Program-made: the position numbers and the translations under genes
Notes under the pieces: model-generated
Told to the model about the DNA's origin: nothing
Database searches by the model: none
What the model saw: the letters and a program-made list of their open reading frames with translations, nothing else
Origin: Hymenochaete sp. R1
Lineage: Eukaryota > Basidiomycota > Agaricomycetes > Hymenochaetales > Hymenochaetaceae
Assembly: GCA_019400425.1 (NCBI GenBank)
Contig: JAFREE010000005.1
Span: 248,001-312,000 of the forward strand
DNA length: 64,000 nt
Direction of reading: 5' to 3'
Shown: positions 1 through 9,564 of the stretch, in pieces
Numbering within the stretch: position 1 is the stretch's first letter
Layout of the letters: the number at the start of each line of letters is the position of its first letter

Positions 1-1
1 T

Positions 2-244
2 ACTACAGGCGTTATCCCCATCACGCGGGTTTCCGCTGAGCTCGACGCATTCTCCATTTCGGACGCAATGTATTCTGGAAACAGCATTTCAGAGCAGGTG
101 AGTAGGTTGTATGACCCCAAAGCTATGGGAGGTCTCCCGGTCGGGGTGCAACTTATCGGTCAGAAGCTGGAAGAAGAGAAGGTGATCGTTGGTCTGCAAC
201 TCGTGGAGAAAGTAATGAGAGAGTGCGGCATGGGATATGAATGA
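2..244 (+). CDS. Amidase (amidase-signature family), C-terminal end only
   Basis: The frame is open from base 2 to the TGA at 242-244, giving about 80 residues. It contains the typical C-terminal amidase block GGLPVGVQLIGQKLEEEKV, followed by a helix that ends the protein. In amidase-signature enzymes (acetamidases, fatty-acid amide hydrolases) this conserved Pro-Val-Gly-Val-Gln segment lies near the C terminus. The enzymes hydrolyse amides with a Ser-Ser-Lys triad. That triad lies upstream and is outside the window, so activity cannot be judged. No intron is visible in this last exon. Confidence 0.85.
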   Translation, partial: TTGVIPITRVSAELDAFSISDAMYSGNSISEQVSRLYDPKAMGGLPVGVQLIGQKLEEEKVIVGLQLVEKVMRECGMGYE

Positions 245-441
245 AATATCACTATTTTCTTTCGTGCTGTCTGGGGTATTTGTATTCTACGGCTCTCTGA
301 AGCAGACGTCAAATGTGATGAATCCATTTGAGATGAAGTATCGGATCGTGAGTCGTTCAATATGCGCTTTATAGAAAAAGGTAAATAATCATTGGTAGGT
401 CACAGGGCGTCTATCTGCGTGCGACCATGTTATGCACAAAA

Positions 442-1113
442 CTAAACTATCTGATAGTCCTTGCCAGCAAGTGCCTTAATTCGGAGTTCGTAAAATTTGA
501 CTTCCTTCGTGAGGACGTCAGAGCCATCCGAGTTCGAAGCAATCGTCGCTTCCGTCTCTTTGATAATCTCCTGATATAACCCGACGAGCTTGTCCCTGAT
601 CCCGGGTAGTTCCCTGATGTGTTGGTCAGGAGCGAGTCTCGCCGATTTAATTGTCTGGATGACCTCTTGGAACTTTCCACTCTCGTCCCCACTGGAAATA
701 TCCTCGAGTCCGACGATAAGACGATCAAGGGCATCCTCGAGCAGGTCATCGCTTCTGTCCGTCTTCCGGTCCTTTGGCACTTGGGACAGGACGTCGACAT
801 ATTCGTAAATGCGCTCCACGCACCAAAGGCTTCCATATTTATTCTGAAGCCAGGTCTTGACCGCGCTGGGCCGGATCTGCCCCGTCGAGCCGACCTTGGA
901 GCAAATGAATGCATAGGTGATGGCACTGAAGGAGCTGGCCATGTTCATACATGTTTCGGCATTTTGTTGTCCGTAAACAGCCTTCATGTCGATGGATTTC
1001 GGGAGAAAATCGTCAGTATTCAGCGTAGTTCGATTGCGTTGTTTTGAAGGTCGCTTCGGTTCCCCATCCTGCCTTCCGCGCTTGCGCGAGGAACCAGTGG
1101 AATTGTCAGCCAT
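442..1113 (-). CDS. Family A protein, one copy of a ~185-residue repeated domain
   Basis: A single-exon gene of 223 residues if it starts at the Met of MADNSTGSSRKRGRQDG; the frame stays open upstream to 1281 but that part has no counterpart in the paralogues. The first ~45 residues are basic (SRKRGRQ, KRPSKQRNR) and look like a nuclear localisation signal. The rest is one copy of the domain found three times in the gene at 1980-4196 and twice at 4864-6360. Shared landmarks are QNAETCMNMAS, LQNKYGSLWCVER, YEYVDVLSQVP and LPGIRDKLVGLY, then a C-terminal LRIKALAG block. No catalytic motif, signal peptide or membrane segment is visible. I do not recognise the family. Function is unknown. Confidence 0.75.
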   Translation of the reverse strand: MADNSTGSSRKRGRQDGEPKRPSKQRNRTTLNTDDFLPKSIDMKAVYGQQNAETCMNMASSFSAITYAFICSKVGSTGQIRPSAVKTWLQNKYGSLWCVERIYEYVDVLSQVPKDRKTDRSDDLLEDALDRLIVGLEDISSGDESGKFQEVIQTIKSARLAPDQHIRELPGIRDKLVGLYQEIIKETEATIASNSDGSDVLTKEVKFYELRIKALAGKDYQIV

Positions 1114-1979
1114 GTAATTGGAGGAGCGTAGTCTTGGATTACGGTGGTGGCACGGGTATGTAGGATACTTGTTACCTGTAAGCGAAGACCAAGAATCGTC
1201 CTTCTTTAGGGGCAAGAGTTTCATTTTATAGGAATTGACATTTGCTCTTTCGCGATATACACTTGAAATTGACCTCTGCAAAGTGTAGACTTACGAGATT
1301 GCGCTCCGACGAAACATCTGGCAAAACACGAGGATATTTAGCCTACTGCAAATGGCGTCGTTCATCGCCTGTTTGCATCTGATACTTGGTACGTTGCTGT
1401 CATTCGAATAACCTGAACCCACGTTCATAGTGTCCATTCAGAGCCCCATTCATGACCATTGTCAATTTGTCAGCTTTCCGTGTTTGTAATATTTACTGGA
1501 AGTTGATCAATGGGGGCGTGAGCATACTACTATTAGTGAGTGGAAATGCCTAAACGAATCGAACGCCACTTTGAACATTCTACAGGTCGGGTAATCATAA
1601 CTGGCATATTAAACGGCCTTTGCGCGCCCTTCGTGAAGGTCCACCCAGGTCCACCAGGTATTAAGCCTTTTGCACGTTATTCTGCGAAACAAACATAAAG
1701 CTGGCGCAATGCATTGCAATATGACACAGTGAGCCAGGTTGTTCATTATCATAACAGTAGACGATGGGTAGGCGCAGCGTGGGAATCACGGGGAGCCACA
1801 TCTTTCAATGCGTGTTCGTTAGTTTCGCTTATATTTCGACCTTAATGCAGGCGCTGGCAGTAACTACGCTGATAATAAGCAGTTACCGAATACAAGTGAC
1901 TGGTAAAGTACTATAAAGTCGTTTTTTTTGCAGTATGCTCACAGGACACATCTACAAAGCAAGCTCGGATAAATGAGTA
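1114..1979. other. Intergenic, no gene seen
   Basis: These 866 bases lie upstream of the single-domain family A gene and downstream of the three-domain one. There is a T8 run at 1922-1929. I see no convincing coding frame, RNA gene or inverted repeat. Confidence 0.6.
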
Positions 1980-4196
1980 CTACCGGGGAGCGCCAGACAA
2001 AGCTTTGATACGGAGCCCATAGATCTTTACTTCCTTTTTGAGCCCGGCGAGCTCTTCCGAGTGACTTGCAGTCTGACCTTCAGATTCTATAGACGCGACG
2101 CGCGTTTTCTTTCCCCCCAAAAGCGTCTCGTAATCCTTGATGAGCTGGCTCCTGATAGACGAGAGCTCGTTTAGGTGCGCTTCAGGTGAGTCTCGAGCAT
2201 CTCTACAAATCCGAAGAGTATTTTGAAAATGTTCTCTTCCTTCTCCTCTCGAAAGCAGATCTATGCCGGAGGCGAGCTTCTTTACAGCATCCTTAAGGTG
2301 AATGTTATGATCAGATGAAGTACGATTCCGAGGAACCTGAGAGATGGTTTCGGTATACTCGACAAGACGCTCGATACAATTGAAGGCCCCGTATTTACGA
2401 TCGAGAACTTGTTGAATAGACTCATGGCTGGCGAGGTTGCCTTTGGAATTGCCAGCAGTAAACAGAGGATGGGTAACATCAACTGCTGGCCACTTCGAAG
2501 CCGCGATAAGGCAAACTTCGGCATTCGGCTGGTCGTAATCCACTGCTGTGATTTCTGGCAGGAGCTCCACATAGGTTTCAGTAGCGCGTCTCTTGCCAGA
2601 GCCACGTTTGCCAGAACCGGGAGCGGAGGAAGATCCAGATGCTTCAGCTCGTGGGCGCTCTACTCCAGGACGAGGACTGTCCCGCGGAGAGTTCCTCCCA
2701 ACCAAAGCCCGTTTGCGGAGTGAGTAGAGCTTGATGCTCTTCTTGAGATTGGCAAGATTCACAGAATGCGAAGCACCGAGACCATCAGACTCAATGGTGG
2801 CAACTGCTGCTCGCTTCTCACGTACGATGTTGTCGTATGCCTCGATGAGCTTGCCTCTGATGGATGGTATTTCTGCTAGATGTTCATGAGGCTTATGATT
2901 CGCAGCTTCGCATGTAGCGAGAATTCCACGGAATTTCTCTCCGTCTTCTCCGTTGGCGATAATGCCGACGGCAGTAACGAGAGAACGTACAGCTTTTCTG
3001 AGAATGGAGGCATGATCTGCAGACTGTCTCTCCTTGGGCAGCTGGGAAAGTGTATCACATATCTCGTATGCGCTTTCTACACACAGGAGATTGCCATACT
3101 TGTTTTCCATTTGAGTTAAAACTGATCCACGAGTGACCTTTTCTGAGGTACCGAGTTTAGAACAGAGGAATTCAGCAGTGATGGGAGGCCAGTTAGACGC
3201 TGCATTGGTCAAGCAATTTTCGGCGTTGAATTGGTCATAGTTATCTGCTCGAAAAACGTCAAAGAAGTCGAACAGCTTGTTCTTATGTTTTTTCTTCTCT
3301 CCAGAACCGCGACTGACGGAACCACGATTGGAAGAAGATTCTGGGTTAGGAGCAATTGGGACAGGGGCAACTGGGACAGTAGCAGAGGAAGTGACTGCCT
3401 CAGGGAAAATTTCTTCGCTCAAAGCCTGTTTGCGGAGCGTATGGAACCTAATCTCCTTCTCGAGGCTGGCAAGCCTTTCCGAGTTAGAAGCAAGGCCACC
3501 ACCAGATTTAATGGAAGTAACCTTCGCTTGCTTCTCACGGATAATCTCAGCATAAACCTCTATGAGCTTGCCTCTAATGGAGGGTACTTCTTCTAGATTA
3601 TCAGGAGTTTTAAATTCAGCCAATGCACTGCAAATCCGAGACACGTCGCTGAATTTCTGAACATCGACCCCGACAGCGATGAGTCGAATAGCGTCCGCAA
3701 GCCGACGCACCGCAGATGAGACCATAGCCTTGTGAACCGCAGTTTGTCGATCTCGAGGCACTTGGGACAGTACGTCGCAGTACTCGTACGTGCTTTCCAC
3801 ACAAACGAGGCTCCCGTACTTGTTCTGCAACTGTTTACTGATTGCATTACGAGTAACCTTTTCTGACGAAGCGAGCTTGGAAAGGATGAAAGGCGTGGTG
3901 ATGGCAGGCCATTTCGACGCCATAACTAGGCATCGCTCGGCATTGGGCTGGTCATAGTTCTCCAAGCGAAAGTCGACGAGAAGGTCAGACGGTCTGCTTC
4001 GACTCCCGGATCCACGACTGCCAGACTCACGTTTGGAGGAGGCGCCTGTGGAAGGAGTAGAGGAAGTGCTTGTCTCCAAGTCCAGCGATTCCTGTAGTTG
4101 GCGCTGGCGCTTGTGCGTAGCGGCAGAAGAGCTCTGCTGTTCTGTTAGTCGAAGATCGACCTGATCATCGTCATTGTGACTGCGTTTAGACGACAT
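1980..4196 (-). CDS. Family A protein, three tandem copies of a ~185-residue domain
   Basis: One uninterrupted exon encodes 738 residues. The N terminus (1-70) is polar with THKRQRQ and a Ser/Gly/Arg run. Domain copies span about 73-260, 310-500 and 545-735. Each copy opens with a YDQPNAE-like motif (YDQFNAE in copy 2), then a NKYG/RKYG-x2-x-C-[VI]-E block, an LSQ[VL]P block, a GED/GEG turn, a SIRGKLI-like helix and a closing LR-x-[KR]-AL segment. Linkers are rich in Ser, Gly, Pro and basic residues (KKKHKNK; GSGKRGSGKRR). The domain looks largely helical. Copy 2 resembles domain 1 and copy 3 resembles domain 2 of the neighbour at 4864-6360, so the genes arose by duplication with gain or loss of a domain. 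The protein is likely nuclear by inference from basic tracts only. Function is unknown. Confidence 0.85.
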   Translation of the reverse strand: MSSKRSHNDDDQVDLRLTEQQSSSAATHKRQRQLQESLDLETSTSSTPSTGASSKRESGSRGSGSRSRPSDLLVDFRLENYDQPNAERCLVMASKWPAITTPFILSKLASSEKVTRNAISKQLQNKYGSLVCVESTYEYCDVLSQVPRDRQTAVHKAMVSSAVRRLADAIRLIAVGVDVQKFSDVSRICSALAEFKTPDNLEEVPSIRGKLIEVYAEIIREKQAKVTSIKSGGGLASNSERLASLEKEIRFHTLRKQALSEEIFPEAVTSSATVPVAPVPIAPNPESSSNRGSVSRGSGEKKKHKNKLFDFFDVFRADNYDQFNAENCLTNAASNWPPITAEFLCSKLGTSEKVTRGSVLTQMENKYGNLLCVESAYEICDTLSQLPKERQSADHASILRKAVRSLVTAVGIIANGEDGEKFRGILATCEAANHKPHEHLAEIPSIRGKLIEAYDNIVREKRAAVATIESDGLGASHSVNLANLKKSIKLYSLRKRALVGRNSPRDSPRPGVERPRAEASGSSSAPGSGKRGSGKRRATETYVELLPEITAVDYDQPNAEVCLIAASKWPAVDVTHPLFTAGNSKGNLASHESIQQVLDRKYGAFNCIERLVEYTETISQVPRNRTSSDHNIHLKDAVKKLASGIDLLSRGEGREHFQNTLRICRDARDSPEAHLNELSSIRSQLIKDYETLLGGKKTRVASIESEGQTASHSEELAGLKKEVKIYGLRIKALSGAPR

Positions 4197-4863
4197 GTCT
4201 TCGACGCTGCGAAATATACGGTATTGAACGTGTAGCTAGTGGGCTTGATGATGAATAGGAAAGGTGAGGAATGCCCTGAATTTATACATTTCGCCACTTC
4301 CTTTCCTCTCCCACTTTGCTTCTACCATCCAATATTTCAATATTGAACGACCTTGATTTTCGGGCTCATCATCATTGCTTTCGATATTTTGAGGCATGCT
4401 GGCAAAGCAAAACTTAATTTAAGAATATGCCTCTGCTAATGCATTATTTTGAGAAGCTCACTTTCAACGTCCTTCATCTTGCAAAGTGAGACAGCCGAAA
4501 TCTACCTCTACTAGTAGACGCAATGTTAACGACGAATACCGCGGCCTCACGCGGATAATACACGTACCAGCTATAGTCGAAGCGTAGGATTAATCTTTAG
4601 GGAAAGCTGGCTCCACCAACGACCCGTCCGGCGTGGGGACGCCAGTGCAAGTTGATGGAATATTTCGAAATTCGAGAATAGATGGCCTCCTTCAAGTTTG
4701 TTTATTGGCATTTACATTCATTCGTTTATCGCAGGCTCTAACTCGCGACTCAACCCAATGTTGGAAGGATTAGTAGAAGATGAATAAATGCATACGCACT
4801 GCTGTAACATTTAGCAGTTTACTAGTATGATTGATATACCAGCAGTGGAATTCACCGGAAACA
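4197..4863. other. Intergenic between two family A genes
   Basis: The 667 bases hold the promoter of the three-domain gene, with a TATA-like site. The sequence around 4365-4400 (a CATTGCT..TCGA..GAGGCATGC pattern) resembles the block around 6565-6595 upstream of the two-domain gene, so the duplication probably included upstream DNA. Confidence 0.5.
4281..4286 (-). promoter_or_regulatory. TATA-like box of the three-domain family A gene
   Basis: On the minus strand the sequence reads TATAAATTC, about 85-90 bases upstream of the ATG at 4196. The equivalent box of the neighbouring gene lies at almost the same distance. Confidence 0.5.
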
Positions 4864-6360
4864 CTATTGCTGGGAAGTGCCAGACAAAGCCTTACTACGA
4901 AGCCTATATAATATTACATCCTTTTTAAGCCTGGAGAGCTCCTCTGAATGCGCTTCAGACTGTCCTTCGGTATTGATAGATGCGATGCGCGTTTCCTTGT
5001 CCTTCAGAATCTTGCCATAGGCATCGATGAGCTTACCCCTGACGGACTGCAGATCTTTCAGGCGCGCTTCGGAAAGGTCCTGAGCAGCACTACAGATCCG
5101 CAGAGCGTCTTGGAAATACTCCCCTCCTTCTCCCTTCGAGAGCAACTCAACACCAGAAAAAAGTCTTTCTACAGCTTGCCGTAGATAATCGTTATGTGCA
5201 TAAGTCGTGTGATTTTGCGGAACCTGGGAAATGGTTCCGGTGTGCTCGAAGAGGCGCTCGATGCAGTTGAAGTCCCCGTATTTACGGCCGAGAGCTCGTT
5301 GAATGATCTGATAGCTAACGTTTTTTCCTTGGAGACTGCTAACATTAGAGGAGACATAGTCGTAGTCGATTACACGCCACGTCGAAGCCATAGTTAGGCA
5401 AGCTTCAGCATTCGGCTGGTCGTAATCATTAGCTGTCACTGCAGGCAGATTGCTCCGAGGCTGTGCCTTCTTGTGCCTTGCAGAGCTACGTATGCCAGAT
5501 CCCGGAAGGGAGCTGGGCTCAGGGATGGCTGGAGATTCTCTGGATCCTGGGAGCTCTGAGCCAGGGCGGGGACTTTCCTGTGGAGGGTTCTTCCCGACCA
5601 AGGCCCGTTTGCGAAGTGAGTAGAGCTTAATGCTCTTCTTGAGAATGGGAAGGTTCACCGAATGTGAGGCACCGAGACCCTCAGACTCAATGGCGGCAAC
5701 TGCTGCTCGCTTCTCCTTTATGATGTTGTCGTATGTCTCGATGAGCTTGCCTCTGATGGATGGTATTTCTGCTAGATGTTCATGAGGCTTATCCTTCGCA
5801 GCTTCGCATGTAGCGAGAATTCCACGGAATTTCTCTCCGTCTTCTCCGTTGGCGATGATGCCGACGGCAGTGACAAGATTATCCAACGCCTCCCTAAGGA
5901 TGGCATCATGATTCGCGGACCGTCTCGGTAGGGGCACTTGAGAAAGTGTATCACATATCTCGTACGCACTCTCCACACACACAACGTTCACATACTTCTT
6001 TTCCACATGGGCAAGGAGTGAAGCGCGAGTGACTTTCGAAGACGGGCCGAGTGTGGAACAGAGGTGGGAATAGGTAAGAGCAGGACACCCGGATGCCGCG
6101 GTCAGGCAAGGTTCGACGTTGGGTTGGTCATAGTTACTTGCGCGAAAGACAGCGAAGGAATTGAACGGCATGGTTCTGGGAGCTTTCTCTTTGCCTCCAG
6201 AACCCCGCGTGCCTGAACTATGGCCTTCAGAGGCGGCGGGGGAAGGAGCAGACGAGCCATCATCCGGAACATTTTGGCGTGGTCGCTTGCGCGAGTGGGG
6301 ACGCTTGGGAGGCGGAAGCTCAACGGGATCATTAGGATCGCGATCGTGTTTAGACGACAT
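4864..6360 (-). CDS. Family A protein, two tandem copies of a ~185-residue domain
   Basis: A single exon of 498 residues from the Met of MSSKHDRDPNDP, chosen because it aligns with the MSSKRSHNDD start of the neighbour. The open frame runs further to 6537 but that part crosses a TATA-like box. Residues 16-28 (PPPKRPHSRKRPR) form a strong nuclear-signal-like basic cluster. Domain copies lie at about 66-258 and 305-495, with the landmarks SNYDQPNVE / NDYDQPNAE, VCVESAYEICDTLSQVP and IPSIRGKLIETYDNI. Part of domain 1 is nearly identical in DNA to the matching part of domain 2 in the 1980-4196 gene (4 differences in 150 bases). Function is unknown. Confidence 0.83.
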   Translation of the reverse strand: MSSKHDRDPNDPVELPPPKRPHSRKRPRQNVPDDGSSAPSPAASEGHSSGTRGSGGKEKAPRTMPFNSFAVFRASNYDQPNVEPCLTAASGCPALTYSHLCSTLGPSSKVTRASLLAHVEKKYVNVVCVESAYEICDTLSQVPLPRRSANHDAILREALDNLVTAVGIIANGEDGEKFRGILATCEAAKDKPHEHLAEIPSIRGKLIETYDNIIKEKRAAVAAIESEGLGASHSVNLPILKKSIKLYSLRKRALVGKNPPQESPRPGSELPGSRESPAIPEPSSLPGSGIRSSARHKKAQPRSNLPAVTANDYDQPNAEACLTMASTWRVIDYDYVSSNVSSLQGKNVSYQIIQRALGRKYGDFNCIERLFEHTGTISQVPQNHTTYAHNDYLRQAVERLFSGVELLSKGEGGEYFQDALRICSAAQDLSEARLKDLQSVRGKLIDAYGKILKDKETRIASINTEGQSEAHSEELSRLKKDVILYRLRSKALSGTSQQ

Positions 6361-7512
6361 GGGTGTGTTGAAGATACGAACGATGTGTAGGGATACTCGT
6401 GGAAGAGGAAAGAGACGTGAGCCAACGATAAAGCAAAGAGAAATGCGTTTATAGCCCAATGCACACCCGGGATCAGGCTCTCGCCACTGGCAATTAGTTT
6501 CTCCTGCTTTGCTCTCGTCCTGAAATGTAGTACTCATTATCGTGGTTACAACTCTTTAGTTCTCGGACTCACCATTGCTCTCGAGGCATGCCGAGGAACC
6601 TGATATTAACTGCAGAAAGCTATTCCGTGGGACCATTGCCGCTCGAACCTCTTGTCAGATCCAATTCGACCTCCAAAGCAAGCGGAACATTCAACGAATG
6701 GGCCGTAAAGGATTCGGAAAATATAACAGGCAAGACAATTGAGACTTACCTCTATCGAATCTGCAAAGCGTACGACGAACGCCACGGACTCGGACTCATA
6801 TTAAAGATATGAGCAATATACGAAGTGTTTAGTTGAGGTCGGTAGCTGGTATAGACTCGAGGATAACGCAAGCCCGAGGAAAATCAGACGTGTTCAAGTC
6901 AAAGTTCCTCGCATCGCAAAGCCGCAAAGTTTGGATATTGTATTTGTCATTGTTTACATTTGCTTGTCTATCGGCTTAGCGATTCGACTTCATTGAAGAA
7001 CGGGTGTAGAATGAATGAATACGCATACAACATAAGTATAAGTAACATGCCGAACCGATGAAGTGATATATAACAGAGAAAAGAAATGAGCGGAAACACA
7101 CATGCGGGTTGCAAAAAGCGCGAAAGAGCGGAAGTGATTTATAGGACTAGTGAGGGTGGAGATTGGTGAGTTCGATGACCGTGCATAAATAATGCCAGGG
7201 TTTGAAAATGAGGAATAAGAGTTATGTATGCAGCTTGAAAGACTTGCATGGAGTTTAAAAGAAATGGGAATATTTCCAAAAAAGAAAAGAAAGGTGATAA
7301 GGGTGTGTGAATGATCCAATACGGAGTGAAAAAAATTAAGAAGAGAGGGAGAGGACGAATCGTTCTGGAAATAACAATACTTGCGCAAGGATTTAAGAAA
7401 GCCGAGGAAATCAGAGAGAAGAGAGAAAGAAAGACGAACACTGAGATACACACATTGTACATGCCATACGACTCTCACGTATACACGCAACTCAACTCCG
7501 ACCAGCACCCCC
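6361..7512. other. Intergenic, no gene supported
   Basis: The 1.15 kb holds the two-domain gene's promoter on its left side and the 3' flank of the minus-strand gene at 7513-9564 on its right. A 74-codon plus-strand ORF at 6588-6812 has no recognisable feature and I do not support it as a gene. Confidence 0.5.
6448..6453 (-). promoter_or_regulatory. TATA-like box of the two-domain family A gene
   Basis: The minus strand reads CTATAAACG about 88-93 bases upstream of the ATG at 6360, matching the spacing seen for the neighbouring paralogue. Confidence 0.5.
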
Positions 7513-9564
7513 TCACTTCAAATTCCTCAACCTCTCCAGAATCTCCCTCACCTCCACTGCATCATGCATCGCTTCCGCCTCCAAGTTCGCAATCTCCCCA
7601 ACTCTCTTCATCTCAACAACGATCCTCGCCAAACCCGTCCGGCGCTTCACACTTCGTCTCGACCGGGACTTGCTCCTCGACACACTCACCCCAGACTTGC
7701 GTTTCTTTCCGACGGCGGAACGGTTGGAACGGTGCGCATGACCGTTGCCTCCGTGCTGGTGCTGTTGTTGCTGATGATGGTGTTGATTGGACGAAGACCG
7801 CCGACTCGTCCCGCTGGCGCTGCTCTTCCCGCTTCTCGTACTCCGACTTGAGCGCGTTGACTTGCTCGACTTGGACGATTTCGTCGAAACGACGCTCTGC
7901 CTCTTCCTTGCGTGCTTTTTATAGATCGGAAGGGCATACGTGGGCGGGATGGGCGGGACGGGTGGGATGGGAGGCAATGGAGGCCGCTTTTTTCCGTTTG
8001 TGTTCTTCGACGCGAACGATGAAGGATAAGAGGCGTAATTAGGAACAGAGATAGGTATAGGGGGTGGTGGGATATTGAGGAAAGGGGCGTTGGAAACTCG
8101 CTCGCTGTATACTGTGACAATCGTGCTGGTGGGTAAGGAGGACTTCTTGTTGTGTGCGTTGAAATCGCTGTTGCTCATGCCCGCTGTAGCGAACCTAAAC
8201 TTTGAGAGCGTTGGTGGAATGGGGAGACGTCGGCCTGGCCGGTCGCGTAGTCTGATTCGTTCCTTGATGGGCTCTGGTGACAGGTCTGGGCTGAGTTGTT
8301 CTTTAGCTTTCCCCTTTTCCTTCGCCGTGAAACGTCTGAAGCTCCCGTCCCTCTCCTCGTCCTCCGAGACCACCTCCTTAGCCTTGCCTTTACCTTTGAC
8401 ATCAACCTTCGGTTGAGGGAGGCTTGAAAGAGGCTCGGAAACCTCGATAGCGACCTCCCTGATATTGTAGTTCTCCTTGTCACTGTCTTCGCCCATATTC
8501 GAAAATAGTGAGAAACCCTTTTGAGATGTTCTTGATTCAGCGTGCAAATGCGGATGTGGCTGCACGAGCGGCGGCGATGGTGACAAATTGACGGCATGGC
8601 GCGCATGGTTATTCATATGGTGCGGATCCAAAACGGGATCCCTCCGTCTCACGGGCTCCGGCGCAAGGGTCACGGTCGGCAACGGCTTCGGCTTCGTCAT
8701 ATATTTCGGTGAGAGTTTTAGAGGAGGCGTGGGTGCAAAAATAGGTGGTGTCAACGGCGATAGAGGTGCGGAGGGGGGCGGAGACGGCGATAAAGATGGC
8801 GAGAGTATTGGAACAGGTGCATTCGCCTCCGGAGTCTTTGGGTCTGAAGGGGGCGTAAAGGGCGTTGGCACCCCCGATGGAGTCGTCGGCCCTCGAGGAG
8901 TTAAGAACAGACTCGAACGTCTGGCAATTGGCGAAAAGATAGTATCAATGAAGAGAGGCTCGGACGGTGTGATGGGCGGAAGCGGCGTCAGCGTCGGGCA
9001 CCGGACTAGTGCTTCATGTGAGCCTGAGACAGAAGGCGGGATCGGTAATGGTCTAGACAGTCTCTTTGCCCGTCGGTCCGTCGATGAAGTGGGCTCGGAG
9101 GTATTCGTGCCTAATGTGGCCGTTGATGAAGTTGAGACTCCCGTGCTCGTAGAGGGCCGAGGCATGAATGCTGAAGGTGGGAAGCTTTCCTTCTTCTCCG
9201 ATGTCGCCGGCTGATCCTCACCATTCTTTGGACTGGTTGGAGTCGCTACGACAATTGGGCCTGTGGATGCGTTTCTCTTGCCCTTCGAAGAGGACAGGCG
9301 GCGACTCCAAAATCCATTGATACTCTCGAACTCGCTGCGCTCGAGGCATGTAGCGAGACTACGAGTCCCGGGAACTTCATCGCTCCTGTGCTTTCGCAAT
9401 ACAATACGCTTGACTTCCTTCTCCGTTTCAGCTTCGGATGATTCTGACGACGGAAGGACGTCGAGGCCGGGAAAAATGCTGGCAGTCGCCTGGGATGCTT
9501 GATAACGGCGGAGGACGGCATCGGACGTCGTGCGTCGTCTGGTGCCGACACAAGTGTGGAACAT
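7513..9564 (-). CDS. Pro/Ser-rich low-complexity protein, conserved C-terminal helix
   Basis: A long open frame of up to 683 residues. The N-terminal third has acidic and basic stretches. The middle is dominated by Ser, Thr and Pro with repeated PPSxP-type segments, and near residues 555-575 lies a poly-proline stretch (RPPLPPIPPVPPIPP) like SH3- or WW-domain ligands. A Ser/Lys/Arg run (SKSSKSTRSSRSTRSGKSS) and a His/Gln run (HHHQQQQHQH) follow. The last ~40 residues form a predicted charged helix (LARIVVEMKRVGEIANLE). This looks like a disordered scaffold or adaptor, with no enzyme motif. The true start may lie in an upstream exon: another frame at about 9575-9617 precedes a possible short intron. 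I do not recognise the family. Confidence 0.6.
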   Translation of the reverse strand: MFHTCVGTRRRTTSDAVLRRYQASQATASIFPGLDVLPSSESSEAETEKEVKRIVLRKHRSDEVPGTRSLATCLERSEFESINGFWSRRLSSSKGKRNASTGPIVVATPTSPKNGEDQPATSEKKESFPPSAFMPRPSTSTGVSTSSTATLGTNTSEPTSSTDRRAKRLSRPLPIPPSVSGSHEALVRCPTLTPLPPITPSEPLFIDTIFSPIARRSSLFLTPRGPTTPSGVPTPFTPPSDPKTPEANAPVPILSPSLSPSPPPSAPLSPLTPPIFAPTPPLKLSPKYMTKPKPLPTVTLAPEPVRRRDPVLDPHHMNNHARHAVNLSPSPPLVQPHPHLHAESRTSQKGFSLFSNMGEDSDKENYNIREVAIEVSEPLSSLPQPKVDVKGKGKAKEVVSEDEERDGSFRRFTAKEKGKAKEQLSPDLSPEPIKERIRLRDRPGRRLPIPPTLSKFRFATAGMSNSDFNAHNKKSSLPTSTIVTVYSERVSNAPFLNIPPPPIPISVPNYASYPSSFASKNTNGKKRPPLPPIPPVPPIPPTYALPIYKKHARKRQSVVSTKSSKSSKSTRSSRSTRSGKSSASGTSRRSSSNQHHHQQQQHQHGGNGHAHRSNRSAVGKKRKSGVSVSRSKSRSRRSVKRRTGLARIVVEMKRVGEIANLEAEAMHDAVEVREILERLRNLK

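Noticed and set aside
6588..6812. 74-codon plus-strand ORF upstream of the family A cluster
   Set aside because: There is no domain or splice support, and the length is expected by chance.
7311..8042. 243-codon plus-strand ORF
   Set aside because: It is mostly antisense to the Pro/Ser-rich gene; its composition mirrors that gene's codon bias and it has no domain.
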